Origin: Sciurus carolinensis
Taxonomy: Eukaryota > Chordata > Mammalia > Rodentia > Sciuridae
Reading direction: 5' to 3'
Assembly (NCBI RefSeq): GCF_902686445.1
Contig: NC_062232.1
Span: 91,436,932 to 91,500,931 of the forward strand
Length of the DNA stretch: 64,000 nucleotides
In this document: piece after piece, positions 11,431-24,450 of the stretch
How the letters are laid out: each line of letters begins with the position of its first letter
Numbering within the stretch: position 1 is the stretch's first letter
Made by a program: the position numbers and the translations under genes
The notes under the pieces: model-generated
Databases searched by the model: none
The model's input: the letters and a program-made list of their open reading frames with translations, nothing else
Told to the model about the DNA's origin: nothing

Positions 11431-12690
11431 CCATAATATGAAGAAAATATTAGCTTAGAATAAGAGGTAAGTATTGATGTAAAACAAACCATCTTAAGAT
11501 AACACTGGCAAATAAATCTTTTGTTTGAACAAATGTCCATTTTAAAAGTCTCTAAGCAAAGGAATAATTGTGGTGGAAATTCTACTTTCTTATTTAGAAC
11601 TGTAAAGACATCCCTAAAAGGAATTAGTTTAAAAATGTTCCAAAATCACAATTGACACATTACAATTTACTGGTAAAATTTAAAATATGTGCAACCCTGC
11701 TAATAATAAAGAACTTTATAGTGGTTATATAGACAAAAGAACCAAAAACAATTTCAAGATCCATGACTTGACCACGTCTATTTTTTCGCAGATGCCACTG
11801 CCACATACAGATGAGATCATTTCATTAGAAACAAGTATGTACACTATAAGCAGCAATTTCAAGAATTGCTTAACTTAAAGTGGTTTATGTACACACATAG
11901 GGATTTAAAGGCCTTACCTATTATATCCATTATGCAATTTATCCTCCAATTTTCCATCTCTTTAGAAAGTACATTTGCTCAGAAATATTCCTCAGAAACT
12001 GTCAAAAATAATGTTCTCCTTTAATGCCTTAGTCCTTCCACCTTTGAAAGTAGGTGAACAAAGGCAAAAGCTTCTATCTGTCAAAGATGTTTCCTTACAT
12101 TATTATTAGCAAATTCGTCAGAAAGCCCTAAAGAACAGTGGATGAGTAGAATAAAAGGAAAGATAGAAAAGTTCCTCTCAAATAAAAGCAGCTGGTATTA
12201 AGTATGCTAATAAAGTAAATGATAAATGTGAGGTTAAATACTAACTGAAATGCTAGTAGTTTGAAACACATTCAAAAATGGCCATTTCTGATTCTAATGC
12301 CTTTAATCTAATTTATTCATAATTTTTAATAAGTTTGGAAAAATACCTCAAAGGCTAAATTAGGTTTTCTTGTAAGCAGGCTCTATGCATCTCTAGTACA
12401 TGTTTGTAAGACTAATTTTTAAAGAAGTCCCAAAATTCCTATGAAAAATTAGTTGCATTGGGTAGAGCCACTATTATGCACCTTTAAAAAGTAAGCTAAG
12501 CTTTGTGCTTATAATTAACAACTCTGTAAACTTTAAATTTGTTAAGAGGGCAGATCTCATATTTTACCACAGTAAAACAAAACTCAGCATACATGCATAT
12601 AAACTGCTTAATCCAAAATGATTGAAATTCTAATTTTTCATAAGAATGTAGTGGGCAATGTAATGTGTAAAGGCAAGTACTGTTAAGAGG
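11431..12690. other. Intronic DNA with no recognised element
   Basis: AT-rich sequence without named repeats. Short open frames at 11,687-11,878 (+) and 12,496-12,693 (-) lack signatures and splice context. Confidence 0.4.
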
Positions 12691-12699
12691 CACTAGAGA

Positions 12700-12852
12700 G
12701 GCTGTGGCTGTGGCTGTGGCTCAGTGGTAGAGTGCTCGCCTAGCACATGTGAAGCACTGGGTTCGATCCTCAGCACCACCACATAAAGATAAATAAGTAA
12801 AATAAAGGTATTGTGTCCACTGACAACTAAAAAAAAATTTTTTTAAAAGACA
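12700..12852 (+). repeat. ID SINE
   Basis: GGCTGTGGCTGTGGCTGTGGCTCAGTGGTAG (head hexamer expanded), GGGTTCGATCCTCAGCACC, tail GTATTGTGTCCACTGACAACTAAAAA. TSD CACTAGAGA at 12,691-12,699 and 12,853-12,861. Confidence 0.95.
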
Positions 12853-12929
12853 CACTAGAGACAAAATACAGAAGATATAGGTATGTGCCTTTGTATAAAT
12901 ATATTCCATAGGCAATCAGAAATTACAGG

Positions 12930-13052
12930 TGAGAGCTGGGGCTATAGCTCAGTGGTAGATGTGTGACTAACATTTGGGCGGCCCTGGGTTTAATCCCCAG
13001 TACAACCCCAACCAAAAAAAAAAAAAAAGAAAGAAAGAAAGAAAGAAAGAAG
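12930..13052 (+). repeat. ID SINE with A-rich and (GAAA)n tail
   Basis: GGGGCTATAGCTCAGTGGTAG..CTGGGTTTAATCCCCAGTAC followed by a 16-A run and six GAAA units. Approximate TSD AGAAATTACA / AGAAATTGTA. Confidence 0.9.
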
Positions 13053-13159
13053 AAGAAATTGTAAGCGGAGCTATCCTTTAATATTATCTGTCCTATAATT
13101 CTGGCTTTTACAAATAAATGGGAGCAAATTATATAAAATAAGCTTACTAAATAAATACA

Positions 13160-13372
13160 CAGGTCATGCACTGCAGCACACAACTATACTCCCAATGACT
13201 CAGGAGGCTGAGGCAAGAGGGATGTAAGTTCTAAGCCAGGCTCAGCAAATTAGTGAGGCTGAAGCAACTCCATGAGACTGTCTCAAAATAAAAAATAGAA
13301 AGGGCTGAGAATGTAGCTCAGGGGTAAAGCATCCCTGGGTTTAATCCCCAGTATGAAAAAATAAATAAATAA
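13160..13372 (+). repeat. 7SL+ID SINE
   Basis: CAGGAGGCTGAGGCAAGAGG (7SL part), CATGAGACTGTCTCAAAATA, then GGGCTGAGAATGTAGCTCAGGGG..GGGTTTAATCCCCAG (ID part) and an (AAAT)n tail. Confidence 0.9.
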
Positions 13373-16300
13373 ATACAACAGCCTAAAATTAGCTATATCT
13401 GAATACCTGAGGATTTGTAACTATGTTCATAGACAAGTTAAGAAAAATGATAGTAATGACCAGAAACACTTATGCTGTTTGAGGTATTCTAAAGCGATTT
13501 GTCTCATAACTCCCAAACTTGTGTACAGGCCTCATATACATATGAAAACCATATAAATAGTTTTCAATGTGGTCTGTTGGAAGTACCATACCTTTGTTAT
13601 TAAACTTCAGCCTGTACATTCGTTTCTGCTATAATTTTTTAACAGGTGTGCCATGGCCACTGACCCTAAAGAAGGGACATCTAAGTGTATATAATATAAA
13701 ACATGCTTCTTAAAGCACTCCTCTCCAGGTCATGTGTTCAGTCTCCCTTTTCTGCCCTGAATCCGGGTTTCACCTCATTTAACTACAATTCATTTTTCTC
13801 CCTCCCTGATTCCCAGGTGCCCTCTATTCCTGCCTCCAGTCCTATGTGACTCCCTTTCTCTACATAGCCAACACATTTTGTGTAGAAGAGCAGATTTCTG
13901 CAAAACAATTCACCAGACAGGGTAGTAGTTGGAGGAGTTTGTGGATTAAAACACCACAAACCACATATCACCTCATTAGTGTCAGAGAAATAGAAGCCAT
14001 ATCGTTCCCATTTGTTCTTGTGAGGGATTTTTGAACTGACAAGTAGAAAAGTGTGGGAGTAGACGGATCCTTGAACTGAACAAAAAATGTTAACTACTGA
14101 CTGCCCCACATCTAGTCCTAACTACAAAGAGCTATTCCACAAAATCAAGTACCTGGTCAAGCTAGTAGCAAGTTTTTTTGCTTGTTTTAATGCAAAAGAA
14201 GTCAGGACAAGGTTTTTTATTTTGTTTTTATCATGGGGCTATTTATGAAATGTGCTAAGAGCACTACTCTAACATGGAGAAAGGTAAGAAGTTTTCATGA
14301 GATTTTTTCTTTGGTGAATAAGTCACTAAATCACTAATACCATCTTCCACTTACCACATAAAAAAGAATGTAAAAGAGCAACCCTCATCTGAACACTTAC
14401 CTCAACATTGTTCAAAATCAGCACACACAGGATATTTGCATTTTGTTAATGAGATGTGTACTGAGGTCCAACTTTTACCAGCTACCTAACTTAATTTGCA
14501 TCTCAAACCACCTATAATTGCCTGTGTAAGAAAGAAGTAATGATGTCACAAAAAAGAAACACACTAATATGACTAGCACATGAGCATTTCTTTGACCAGA
14601 TACAGTGCTGTGAGATCCCCCCAGGACAACAGCACCAAAATGAAGTTTTCAGAGTCCATTCTGCAAGAATGACACAAAGATCCACTAACACTAGAAGTAA
14701 AGCAGAGTATTTGATGTTACCACCTTACAGTAATCCAAAATCCCAAGAGAAGATATGTATCTAGAATTGCATGTCATATGCTTACAAATCACATTAAAAT
14801 ATATGGAATGGCAAGGCAAACTATATAGGCTGTTAAGTCAATCTCACTACTTTCCATTACTAGAGAGCTGGTCAGCATCTTCTGGCAGGATATTGCATAA
14901 AACAGTCAACTGTGCTCTCCCAGCACTGCATGTGGCTTTGGGTCACATTGTGGATTATCTGTAAAATGAAACAGATAGGGGAAAGGCAAGAATCATCAAG
15001 ACTATCACAGACCTTATTGAAAAAAACTAATATTAGTAGGCCTGGACTCACGCAGAACTCACATTTGCCCATCCACTGATGATTGCAAAGATCATAAAGT
15101 AATATGGCTAATCCTGTCTATCGATAACAACCATCCTTCATTATTGAGCAAAGCTGCAAAACAGATAAAGTTTGATTCAATCTATCTTCATTTATAAACT
15201 TGAGGACTACAGAACCTAGAATCTAGTACCAGACAACACTCCTAGTCCTTCAAAAATTTCCTTTAATTGCAGGTCTGAAACTACAAGTTCCTAAGATAGT
15301 CCTCCACAAGGCTCTATTTTTCTGAAGGTTATTTTATGATACACACATAAGAAAATGTAAGAATCACTGACTGCTTTACAAATTGATAAACCAGTTATTT
15401 TTACTAGCAGTAATAAGCTGAAAACTATCTCTACCCTTCTGAGCAGTTCAATCATAATGTTGGTTGCAGAGAGAGAGGAACTGGGGTGATCCCAAAAGAC
15501 CAACCAAAACACCACAATAGCTCTGTTACTGCTCCCAGGTTCTGCTAATTCAAAAAGAAATGACATTTAGTATCTGCCAACACTTGGAACTGCTCATATT
15601 AAGAATTCCAATTTCACCTGCCCAACCATTTGTTTCTTTCCATTTTCCTTCAGTGACACCACCACCCTCCTGGTTCCCCAGCCTTATAAATTCTCAATCA
15701 TGTTCAAAGCCTCTTTCTCTTTCACTTCCCCCTGAGCAATGGGAATTTGGTAAACTGGGATTTTTTTTTTGCTTGTTTTCCTGCAATGCCTCTTACATGT
15801 ATGTAGGCCCTCATCTAAAAGCTATCCCCACTATCTTTACACTTGATACAAATTCTAAGCCAACATGTCTTCTCCTCTCTCCCAAATTAGATGCAGTTGG
15901 GAATAGGTGAAGAGGGGGAGAGGAAGGTTCTCATACTGCTGATCAAATTTCATAGCCATTCCAATGGAGTTGTTTAACAAACTTTTCCTGAGCACAAGAA
16001 TAGCTAGGCACAGAGCCAAGAAAAGAAGAGGCAATGATGGAAGCCAAAAAACAGGTGAGGTGCAATCTTTCCACTCCTACACAAAACCTGGCTCTGGAGT
16101 AGGAGTCCCTGCACATGCTGATAACTTCTTCCAATTCTTAATTTTTGCAACATTTCTATATTCACAAACTGTCCCAGGACAGCTTTCCAACTTTCCAATG
16201 CCGGTTTTCATACTGCCCTCATAACCTGAGACCGAGCTGTTCTTCCCCCATCTTAAAATTCTTCCAATCTACCTGACATTCTAGAGGACTCTTCTGCAAC

Positions 16301-17985
16301 TGCCATTCCCTTCCTAATACAAGAAACGATAATCAGATGCACAATCTCCCATCCAGCCTTCTCTGAGTGTTCCCAATACAAAGGCCATGTTTAATTCCCT
16401 TGAAGTTTTACAATCCTAGAGACCAAAGCAAAAGGGAGTGGGGTGAAGACTGCTGTAAGCGCAAGTTGCTGACTGAAGACAGCTGCTGGGAATCCCCAAG
16501 TACTGTGGCAAGGGGTGTGGTGGTGACAACCAGTTTGAGAACAACCATGTGAGACTTCAAGATCTACTGGTCACTGAATCTTGGCCAGTAATCTCTGTAC
16601 CTTTTCCATTTAAAAATTTGCCTCAAGTAATCCCATACCAAATGCCTTCTCCCTTAACACTTATATTCCATGTCATGTCTATACTTATGCAGTTTATCTA
16701 CATCTTATTAATCTACAATTGTGTATATATTGCATCATAGTTATTTTAAGCAACTTTTGCTATTGGTACCTTATCTTAGCTCTGTGAGAATAGGACCATT
16801 TCTTATATTTCTCTGGTTTCCAACCACAGAACTCAGCATAATGTATATGTTAAAAAAACAACAGGCTTTTTTTGCAGTGACATATAATTTCCACTTAGCT
16901 ATTCAACACTAACATTTTTTAAGGTTGGGCAATCTTGAAAGTATGATACATTAAGAGCTGTAGAAAACACACCCACACATCAGACAAAAGATGCCACTTA
17001 TAGTTGGACCAAACATAAAGCATGCTCCACCCAACCTACTATACTATTATACCATACTTCTTCCTTTGGTTTTTTTTTTTTCTTTATACTACTTAAGCTT
17101 GTAGGTCATTTTTTTTCTTTTAGTAACACTAACTACAGAAGTTCAAGTCTAAATAAGTTTACTGTTAGGAATCTACTTTTCCCACCTACACAACCACTGG
17201 CTTCCCACACTGTCTCCAATGTCCTGTGAGCAACTACCCAATTACTGATTGTGGAAAGACAGCTTACACATTGAAGGTCCATTCTTGGCAATTACTGGGT
17301 CTTATTGCTGGTCCTCACTTTGCTTAATTGATTCAGAACAGTATCAAAAAGAGACATTATTACACAAGTTTGAAAAAGAGACTATTTAAGAAAATTTAAA
17401 TGTAAAAGCCTGGTCATTGTGCCGCTTTAAAACAGGCAAGCATGGGTGACATGGAGAGAAAAGCATAATGCCCATTGAAATCAGAAAACTTGGGAACTTT
17501 GACTAATCTTGTAACATAAGTTTTAGGGTTTCATACATATAGATTCTTAAAAAGTAAAATTATCTATAAATGGGAAGTACAACTTACTTCAAAAACAATC
17601 TATTGCAGCAAAAGGTTTGTGTTTATAACAAATTCAGTTTCAAAAAGTGTACATGTTCTAAAAGATATCAATGTGAAAGTGACTATGTTTCTGAGAAACA
17701 CACACTTAGAAAAACAACTCATGCCTGAATTAACAAAACATTTTTCACTTTTTCAGTAGTGGTCTTTCTTCCCACTGGACTGGGAGATCCCAGCAGATTC
17801 CTTCTTGACTGCCACTCATTAATTGGAACCTCAACACAGCACAAACACAGTTCATAAGCAGGAAAAATTATGCACTAGATTATCATTCCCTTTGGCCATA
17901 ATGGGGGAGAAGGTAAAATAAGCAGTGAGTTTTTCTTTTTAACTAAATATATTTTGTTCTACATACGCCTTTATGCATGAATATA
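13373..17985. other. Intronic DNA with no recognised element
   Basis: 4.6 kb unusually free of young SINEs and L1. AT-rich to mixed composition; the largest open frames (for example minus 13,783-14,109 and plus 15,560-15,910) show no domain, no repeat and no convincing splice context. It may hold old repeats too diverged to name, or conserved non-coding elements; neither can be judged without alignment. Confidence 0.45.
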
Positions 17986-18080
17986 AAAATTTTTTTTTTT
18001 TTGGCAGTACTGGGGATCGAACTCAGGGCCTTGTGCTTGCAAGGCAAGCACTCTACCAGCTGAGCTATCTCTCCAGCCCT
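17986..18080 (-). repeat. ID SINE, antisense
   Basis: Poly-T followed by GTACTGGGGATCGAACTCAGGG..CACTCTACCAGCTGAGCTATC, the reverse complement of an ID core with B box GTTCGATCC and A box. Confidence 0.93.
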
Positions 18081-18602
18081 AAAAATAATTTTTATAATTT
18101 GTATTTATTCATCCTTCCAAGTCATTCAGTTTTTATGACATAAATGACAATTGGGGACATACCTATCTTCTTCTGTATCAGTAAAAGAAAGGATATCAAA
18201 TTGTCTTCCAACATAAGTCACCATAGCTAAAAACACCTTTATTATACCTTTGAAAATGTTCAATGATTTTTCAGAAAAAAAATTTAAGAGAAACTATACA
18301 TTATGGCCAGAGAATAAAAGTCAGTACCATTATGTTAGTGTGGATAAGTCTTGTAGCATCATCTGCAATTGACAGGTATATTTTCTAGCTATTCTGGTCA
18401 GTCTTCATCAAAAAAAAAAAAGACATAATAGGAATATAATAGCTTTTGTTTAAGATGCTGATTTAATATCACTTTAACCTGAGCTGCATTATCAAATCAT
18501 CTTTTGATAGTGCAATAGGATGGCTACTGTTCTGGTGAAAGAAAGTGCCTATTCCCCTAACAACCCAACTCCTCCCAAACACACTGAAAAACAGTAATTT
18601 GA
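18081..18602. other. Intronic DNA with no recognised element
   Basis: AT-rich, with a 13-A run near 18,408. No named repeat. Confidence 0.4.
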
Positions 18603-18672
18603 GCTTGTAGTGTAGAGCGCCCACCCGACTAGCATGTGAAAGGTTCGAATCCCGGGCCCCTGGGTTGGGGGG
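18603..18672 (+). repeat. Tailless tRNA-like retroposed insertion, 70 bp
   Basis: The insertion GCTTGTAGTGTAGAGCGCCC..AAAGGTTCGAATCCCGGGCC carries a perfect pol III B box (GGTTCGAATCC) and an A-box-like TAGTGTAGAGCG. It is flanked by an 11-bp direct repeat, CAGTAATTTGA, at 18,592-18,602 and 18,673-18,683. It resembles the ID/tRNA core around TAGCATGTG but lacks the A-rich tail and ends in CCCCTGGGTTGGGGGG. It does not fold into an obvious intact tRNA, so it is best seen as a tRNA or ID-related retropseudogene. Confidence 0.65.
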
Positions 18673-18683
18673 CAGTAATTTGA

Positions 18684-19678
18684 CTACTGTGGCAAGACAA
18701 GAAAGAGTTAACTATTCAAACACCTGATCTGAATCTCTCAAAATCTGCATGTCCCTAAGTTTATTTTTTAAAAATGCTTTATTCATTGCAATAGAAAACC
18801 ACACTTCCTTGTATTTAACAGTAAAGCACCATCTATGTGCTATGATCTAATGAAATGGTGTACTGCATTAATTTCAAAGGAGGTAAGAGGATTAAAATGA
18901 AAAGTTCATGGGACACGTGACACACAACACAGCATCAAAAATATAACACTGAAGGCACATGGTGTCACCCTCAAGACGGTTCTTGCTCTCACTGAGCAAT
19001 GGGGACACCGTCAAATCTCCAGAGTGCTTCTCTAATGGTGGAATTTTGGTAGATACTATTTTTATGTTTTTATGCATAAATGTTAAATTAATACATTTAT
19101 GGTCCATCTATGGACTGAAAGAGGCTTACTTTAAAGGACACATTCAGAAGTACTTTAAAAATAAACCATAAGACAGGGAAATGTGTGTGTGTGTGTGCGC
19201 GCGCGTGTGCGCGCACGTGTGCACACCACGTGCATATGTGACTGAACAATCCCAGAACCTTAAGCAGGATTCTTTTATATTTCTTCGCTAATGAGGGAAA
19301 TTCTTAAAATGAAAAAGTTTATAGGAACAGGAGGGGGTTTTACTTATCAAAATCAACACAACTCACTTGAAGATATCCTATTTTACGTTGCTTTTAACTC
19401 CTGAAATGTACCCCTCACATATAACAATTTCTGGAAAAGGACCTAAAATCATACCATGGGTTCCCAAGAGTCATTTTGTCCTCCATCTCCAAACCAAAAC
19501 CATCCCCAGAATCTCAGACTCTTAGACTTTTGGCAGCACTCAATTTCCCAGATGATATATGAGAATGAACATGGTAAAGGATAGAGAAGCAGTAAGTTTT
19601 TATACTGGAAACTGGCAGCCTAAACTGCCATTCCCAATCACTCAAACACTTACTCAGGCCCTCACTTCTCTGTAGCCC
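18684..19678. other. Intronic DNA; contains a (GT)n/(GC)n tract
   Basis: No named transposon. An alternating purine-pyrimidine microsatellite is annotated separately at 19,183. Open frames overlap on both strands near 18,900-19,170 but lack features. Confidence 0.4.
19183..19238. repeat. (GT)n/(GC)n alternating tract (Z-DNA prone)
   Basis: TGTGTGTGTGTGTGTGCGCGC continues as GTGTGCGCGCACGTGTGCAC, an almost uninterrupted purine-pyrimidine alternation of over 40 bp, the classic Z-DNA-forming pattern. Confidence 0.9.
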
Positions 19679-20312
19679 AGTGGTTCTTGCCATGTGGCCC
19701 TGGGAACAGTAGCATCAGCATCACCAGGGAGCTAGTTAGAAATGCAAATTCAAGCCCCACCCCAGACCAACTGAATCTGAAACTCTGGGAAGCGGGCCCA
19801 GCAATTTGTGTTTTAACAGGCACTACAGGAGATTACTATGTATGCTAAAGTTTGAAATTCATTCCTCCTAAAACTTTAATGTGCTTAAGAGTCACCTGGG
19901 GAACCTGTTAAAATGCAGATTCTAATTCATCAGGTCAGAGGTGAGGCCTGAAAGCCTACATTTCTAACAAGCTCCCAGGTGACATCTTTGCAGACCACAT
20001 TACAAGGGTTACCCAAATCAGTTCTTCAGCAAAATTACCCAGGATGCTCATAAAGCTCACAGCTTCCAGGATACTACCCTAGGCCAAATTAATTTGAATC
20101 TCAAGAGAAAGATGTAGAAGATAACCAGAGGTTCTGGGCCCTGGCTACACAATGAAATCACCTGGGGAGCTTTTAGTAATCCTGATTCCCAGGACCCATC
20201 CACAAGATAATTAAATCAGAATCTCTGCAGTTGGAACCCAGGCATCCGTATTTATATTAACTTCCTAGCGATTCCAATGTGTAGCCAAGGCTGAGAATGA
20301 CTGCTGTGGAGT
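19679..20312. mobile_element. Cluster of three or four MER5-type hAT (Charlie) non-autonomous elements
   Basis: Each unit shows the MER5A-like core. The first (19,679-19,862) has CAGTGGTTCTTGCC and CACCCCAGACCAACTGAATC; the second (19,863-20,015) has AGTCACCTGGGGAACCTGTTAAAATG. A weaker one lies at about 20,016-20,124. The last (20,125-20,312) runs GAAATCACCTGGGGAGCTTTTAG to GATTCCAATGTGTAGCC..GAGAATGACTGCTG. All are decayed and non-coding. Confidence 0.75.
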
Positions 20313-20380
20313 CTAACTGGCTCAACACCTGGCACAGTGGATTCCTTTATAGTAGCAAACAGGTTCCTATAAAATGACTA

Positions 20381-20573
20381 TCCAGTCAGGCGTGGTGGCA
20401 CAAGCTTGTAATCCCAGCGACTTGGGAGGCTAGGGCATGAGGATCACAAGTTCAAGGCCACCCTTAGCAATTTAGCGAGATCCTGTCTCAAAATTTAAAA
20501 AGAAAAAATGAAAGGGCTGGGAATGTAGCTCAGTGGTAAAGCAGCCCTAGGTTCAATGCCCAGTACCACTCTC
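20381..20573 (+). repeat. 7SL+ID SINE
   Basis: GGCGTGGTGGCACAAGCTTG and GGAGGCTAGGGCATGAGGATC (7SL half), GGGCTGGGAATGTAGCTCAG (ID half). Near-TSD AAATGACTA / AAATGGCTA. Confidence 0.92.
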
Positions 20574-22922
20574 TAAATGGCTAACTGAGCTCATTCACAA
20601 ATAAATCCAAGAGTTCTGGTTTTTGAGTAGTAAAATGCACTTAAAGATATGTTTTGCTCATTCTGAAACCTTATTTCTGTAGTCCAATGTGTTCTCTGTA
20701 GTAGGTTAGGCATTCGAAAACAGCTACAGTGAAGAATTTGAATCTACACATCCTGTTCATATACTGACATCTCCTTCAACCCTGAAAAACCTAGATCACT
20801 TGAAATTTCTAATAACCTTTCAGAGTGGAAGGTTAACTGGTGGATCTACATCTTTGAAACCTATAAAAGTCAGATTTCACCATTACAGATATTCTGACCA
20901 AAAGGTCCTGGGAAGGAATGAAAACAGTGTGCTTTTTACATATGAGAATTGAAAGTTGCCCAAAACATATATTCTGGTGGAAAACAGAGACAGGACCTGA
21001 AACACACTACTCATGACGTGATACTAGTCACTCTAAGAAATAAGCCTAAAATGTCTCTTTATGCCTTATAGCACCTAGCACAATGCCACACTAATAAGCA
21101 TACAATACTATTAAGTATGTAAAACAGAAAAATGTGTGGTGGCTTCTAAGACATTGACAAATGATTAGTACACTTCGAAAATGATTTTAAGATAAATGAA
21201 ATTAAGACACAGTCCTCTTTCCACATAAGTGAACTTTCATTCTCTGCTTGGTCATGTTCAGGGTCCACTCTAAACTGGCCGTTCTGTAAAATACACTACA
21301 TACTCAAGGTCTACTGATAATAGTTATTATTCTTCCACCACCATTTCAACATATATACAGTGGTCAAAAGTGTTTTATTTATCTGCTTAATTCCTTGAAA
21401 AATAAATTCACCAGCTGGGGTCTTAAAAAAAAAAAAAAAAGCAAATACTTGAATATGTGTACAAAGTGGCCACTGTTAAAATGATATTTTCAAAAAGAAT
21501 TTTCTGTATGAAGTGGTCAAGCTCACTTTCCTCTTAAAATTCTTGTTATAGTCATTCAGTTAACCCAAACTCACTTTAAAATGTGTGAAAATTGCACCTC
21601 CTGAAAGTGTGTTCTCATATGCTTTGAAGCAATGGAGCATGAATACTAAAACAGCCTTTGCCAAACTCATGTAACAGCTCAAGAACTAAAGAGGAGTGAA
21701 ATTTTACAGTCCCATGACTTTGCATAGTCAACCCAAGTTATCACCCCACAACTAGTCTTGCTACATCACAGACATCCAAGAGAAGACAGAAAAGTCACAA
21801 ATAAGTGACTCAAGCTAATAAAGATTTTATAGATTCTTTTGCATGGCAGTCTTTTCAAAATGAATTATGCTTCTCAACCAAAAAATAAATTGGTTAAGGT
21901 GTGGAATTAGCATTTAAGTTCCTAGAATTAACACTATGAAATTTATAACTATACTTTATTTATTTGACAAAGTATCTGCCTGGATGTCTTTTCATATATT
22001 TCTCATGAACAATGCCCCAAGATGAACCAAGTCTAAAAGAAAATGCAAGATCACAGAGGAGTCATACAAAATTAAAGACATTTAAAATATCAAAGCCAAA
22101 GAAAACAAAATACAAATGCACAATTTCCAGGACATTTTATTGCAATTTCCACTTTACATATTAATTTAAGATTTTTAGTCTAGGCACAAGTGTTTATACT
22201 TATCAGTAGTTGTTCAATTCTCTAATCTCACAAAATTTAAAAAAGCAGTTTAAAAAGAACACGAATTCAGGTATTTATGATATGGGAAACAAGGGGCACT
22301 TGTCTTAACTAGGAAAAGGGTTGATGCTTTTCAGTATGAGTTCCATTAAAATTTTCCTTTTATTTTTCTTGTTGATGCTAAGTGCTCATAATAAAAACAA
22401 TCGTCCTTTTCCCCATCCTGTCCTCTCTTAGTCTTTACATTCTGTCTAGCATTTAACTCAAAAAGTCAGTTTACACTCAGTTTACACATTTAAAAAAAAA
22501 AAGCATATGCCCCATCTCCCACACATCCAAATGGACAGGGATTAGAATTAACCTGGCTTTTAGCTGTAACAGTGCTATTTTAAACAATTCTAACCACACA
22601 CTTGAAGGGTAAAACAAAAGTACCCTAAAAATGCCTACACATTCACTGTTGGATTGTTTAACTCTTTCTCGTATCATTAAGTATAACAGATTTCTCAAAA
22701 GTGAAATCGACACAAAAGCGAATACACGCTTAATGTACAAACTGACAGTGGCTCTGTGGGGACAGCTCTCTTTGAATGAGCTATTACCCAGACAGTGGAA
22801 TGAAGGGGGAAAAAAAAGGTCTCACTCTTCAAATGTGAGGAAGCCAGTGGTGCGCTCGCTTCACTAGAAACACATTTTAATGGTTATGTTCGGATAAAAA
22901 TAGGTAGTAAGGGAAAATTTGT
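20574..22922. other. Intronic DNA with no recognised element
   Basis: AT-rich, few simple repeats (a 16-A run at 21,425 and a 19-A run at 22,925). Poor in young SINEs, as often seen close to a CpG-island promoter. Open frames are short and featureless. Confidence 0.4.
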
Positions 22923-23505
22923 TTAAAAAAAAAAAAAAAAAAACCTCCCTGCTCCCAGGGCACAAGGGAACCGGGAGGAAAAGAAGGGTAACCCTCTCAA
23001 GCTCCGGAGCCAAGTTCCATCACTAGCAGAATGGAAGTTGGATAGTTGCTGTTTTTCACGCTGCAATGGGATAGTAGCTCTCCATGTGCAAGGTACGCGG
23101 CGTGGGAAGGCTGGCGAGGCTTTCACATGAGGTAAAGGAAACCAAAGTAAGGGGTCAGCACCTTGAGTAATCCAGATCTCCAAAAACTGGGCAGAGTGGG
23201 GAATGAGGGGTGGCAAGGAGAGAAGGAAGGGGTCAAAACTCCTCGAAGTTCTCGCAAAGAGAAAGCGTACACCTCTGGAAGCCAGAGGGCCATCTCTTGT
23301 AGCAGCAACCTGCTCCAAGTGTGGGGTGTTTGCCTCGTGGGGAAGAAAGCGCGGGGTGCCCATACTTAGGACGAGGGGCTCTGGGGACCCGGGCAACTAG
23401 AGGGGTAGGGGCAGCCGCCAGCGGGGAGGCGGACTCGCACTTTGCCTCAACTCTGAGCCCCATCCCGAGCGCGCGAGAGAGGGTGGCGGAGGGCACGGTA
23501 CTCAC

Positions 23506-24450
<945 letters not shown>

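Larger units (their letters stand above)
1..23505 (-). other. AMMECR1: AMMECR1 intron 1, 5' part (open at window start)
   Basis: Intron inferred from the donor at the end of exon 1. I looked for a minus-strand exon continuing the domain after ...FTNEP (expected Tyr-Pro-Leu-Phe) and saw none, so intron 1 must exceed 23.5 kb, in keeping with my recollection of a large first intron in human. Its content is transposon remnants, SINEs and unassigned AT-rich sequence, listed separately. Exon and intron strand is minus although most repeats inside are unrelated in orientation. Confidence 0.85.

Noticed and set aside
10337..13052. CRISPR-like or other spaced repeat arrays
   Set aside because: The repeats are microsatellites and dispersed SINEs; there is no array, and the DNA is mammalian.
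13783..14109. Minus-strand 108-codon frame in the SINE-free block
   Set aside because: No recognisable domain and no splice or promoter context; length is within chance for a 64-kb window.
15560..15910. Plus-strand 116-codon frame
   Set aside because: Pyrimidine-rich low-complexity translation, no signature.
18603..18672. Functional tRNA gene
   Set aside because: B box is perfect, but the acceptor and anticodon stems do not pair convincingly and target duplications flank it, so it is a retroposed pseudogene.
22923..23396. Minus-strand 157-codon frame just 3' of exon 1
   Set aside because: Lies in intron 1 past the donor, ends in a poly-Phe run from the A-tract, and shows no family resemblance.
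1..23505. AMMECR1 exon 2
   Set aside because: No minus-strand segment continues the domain after FTNEP; it must lie beyond the window.
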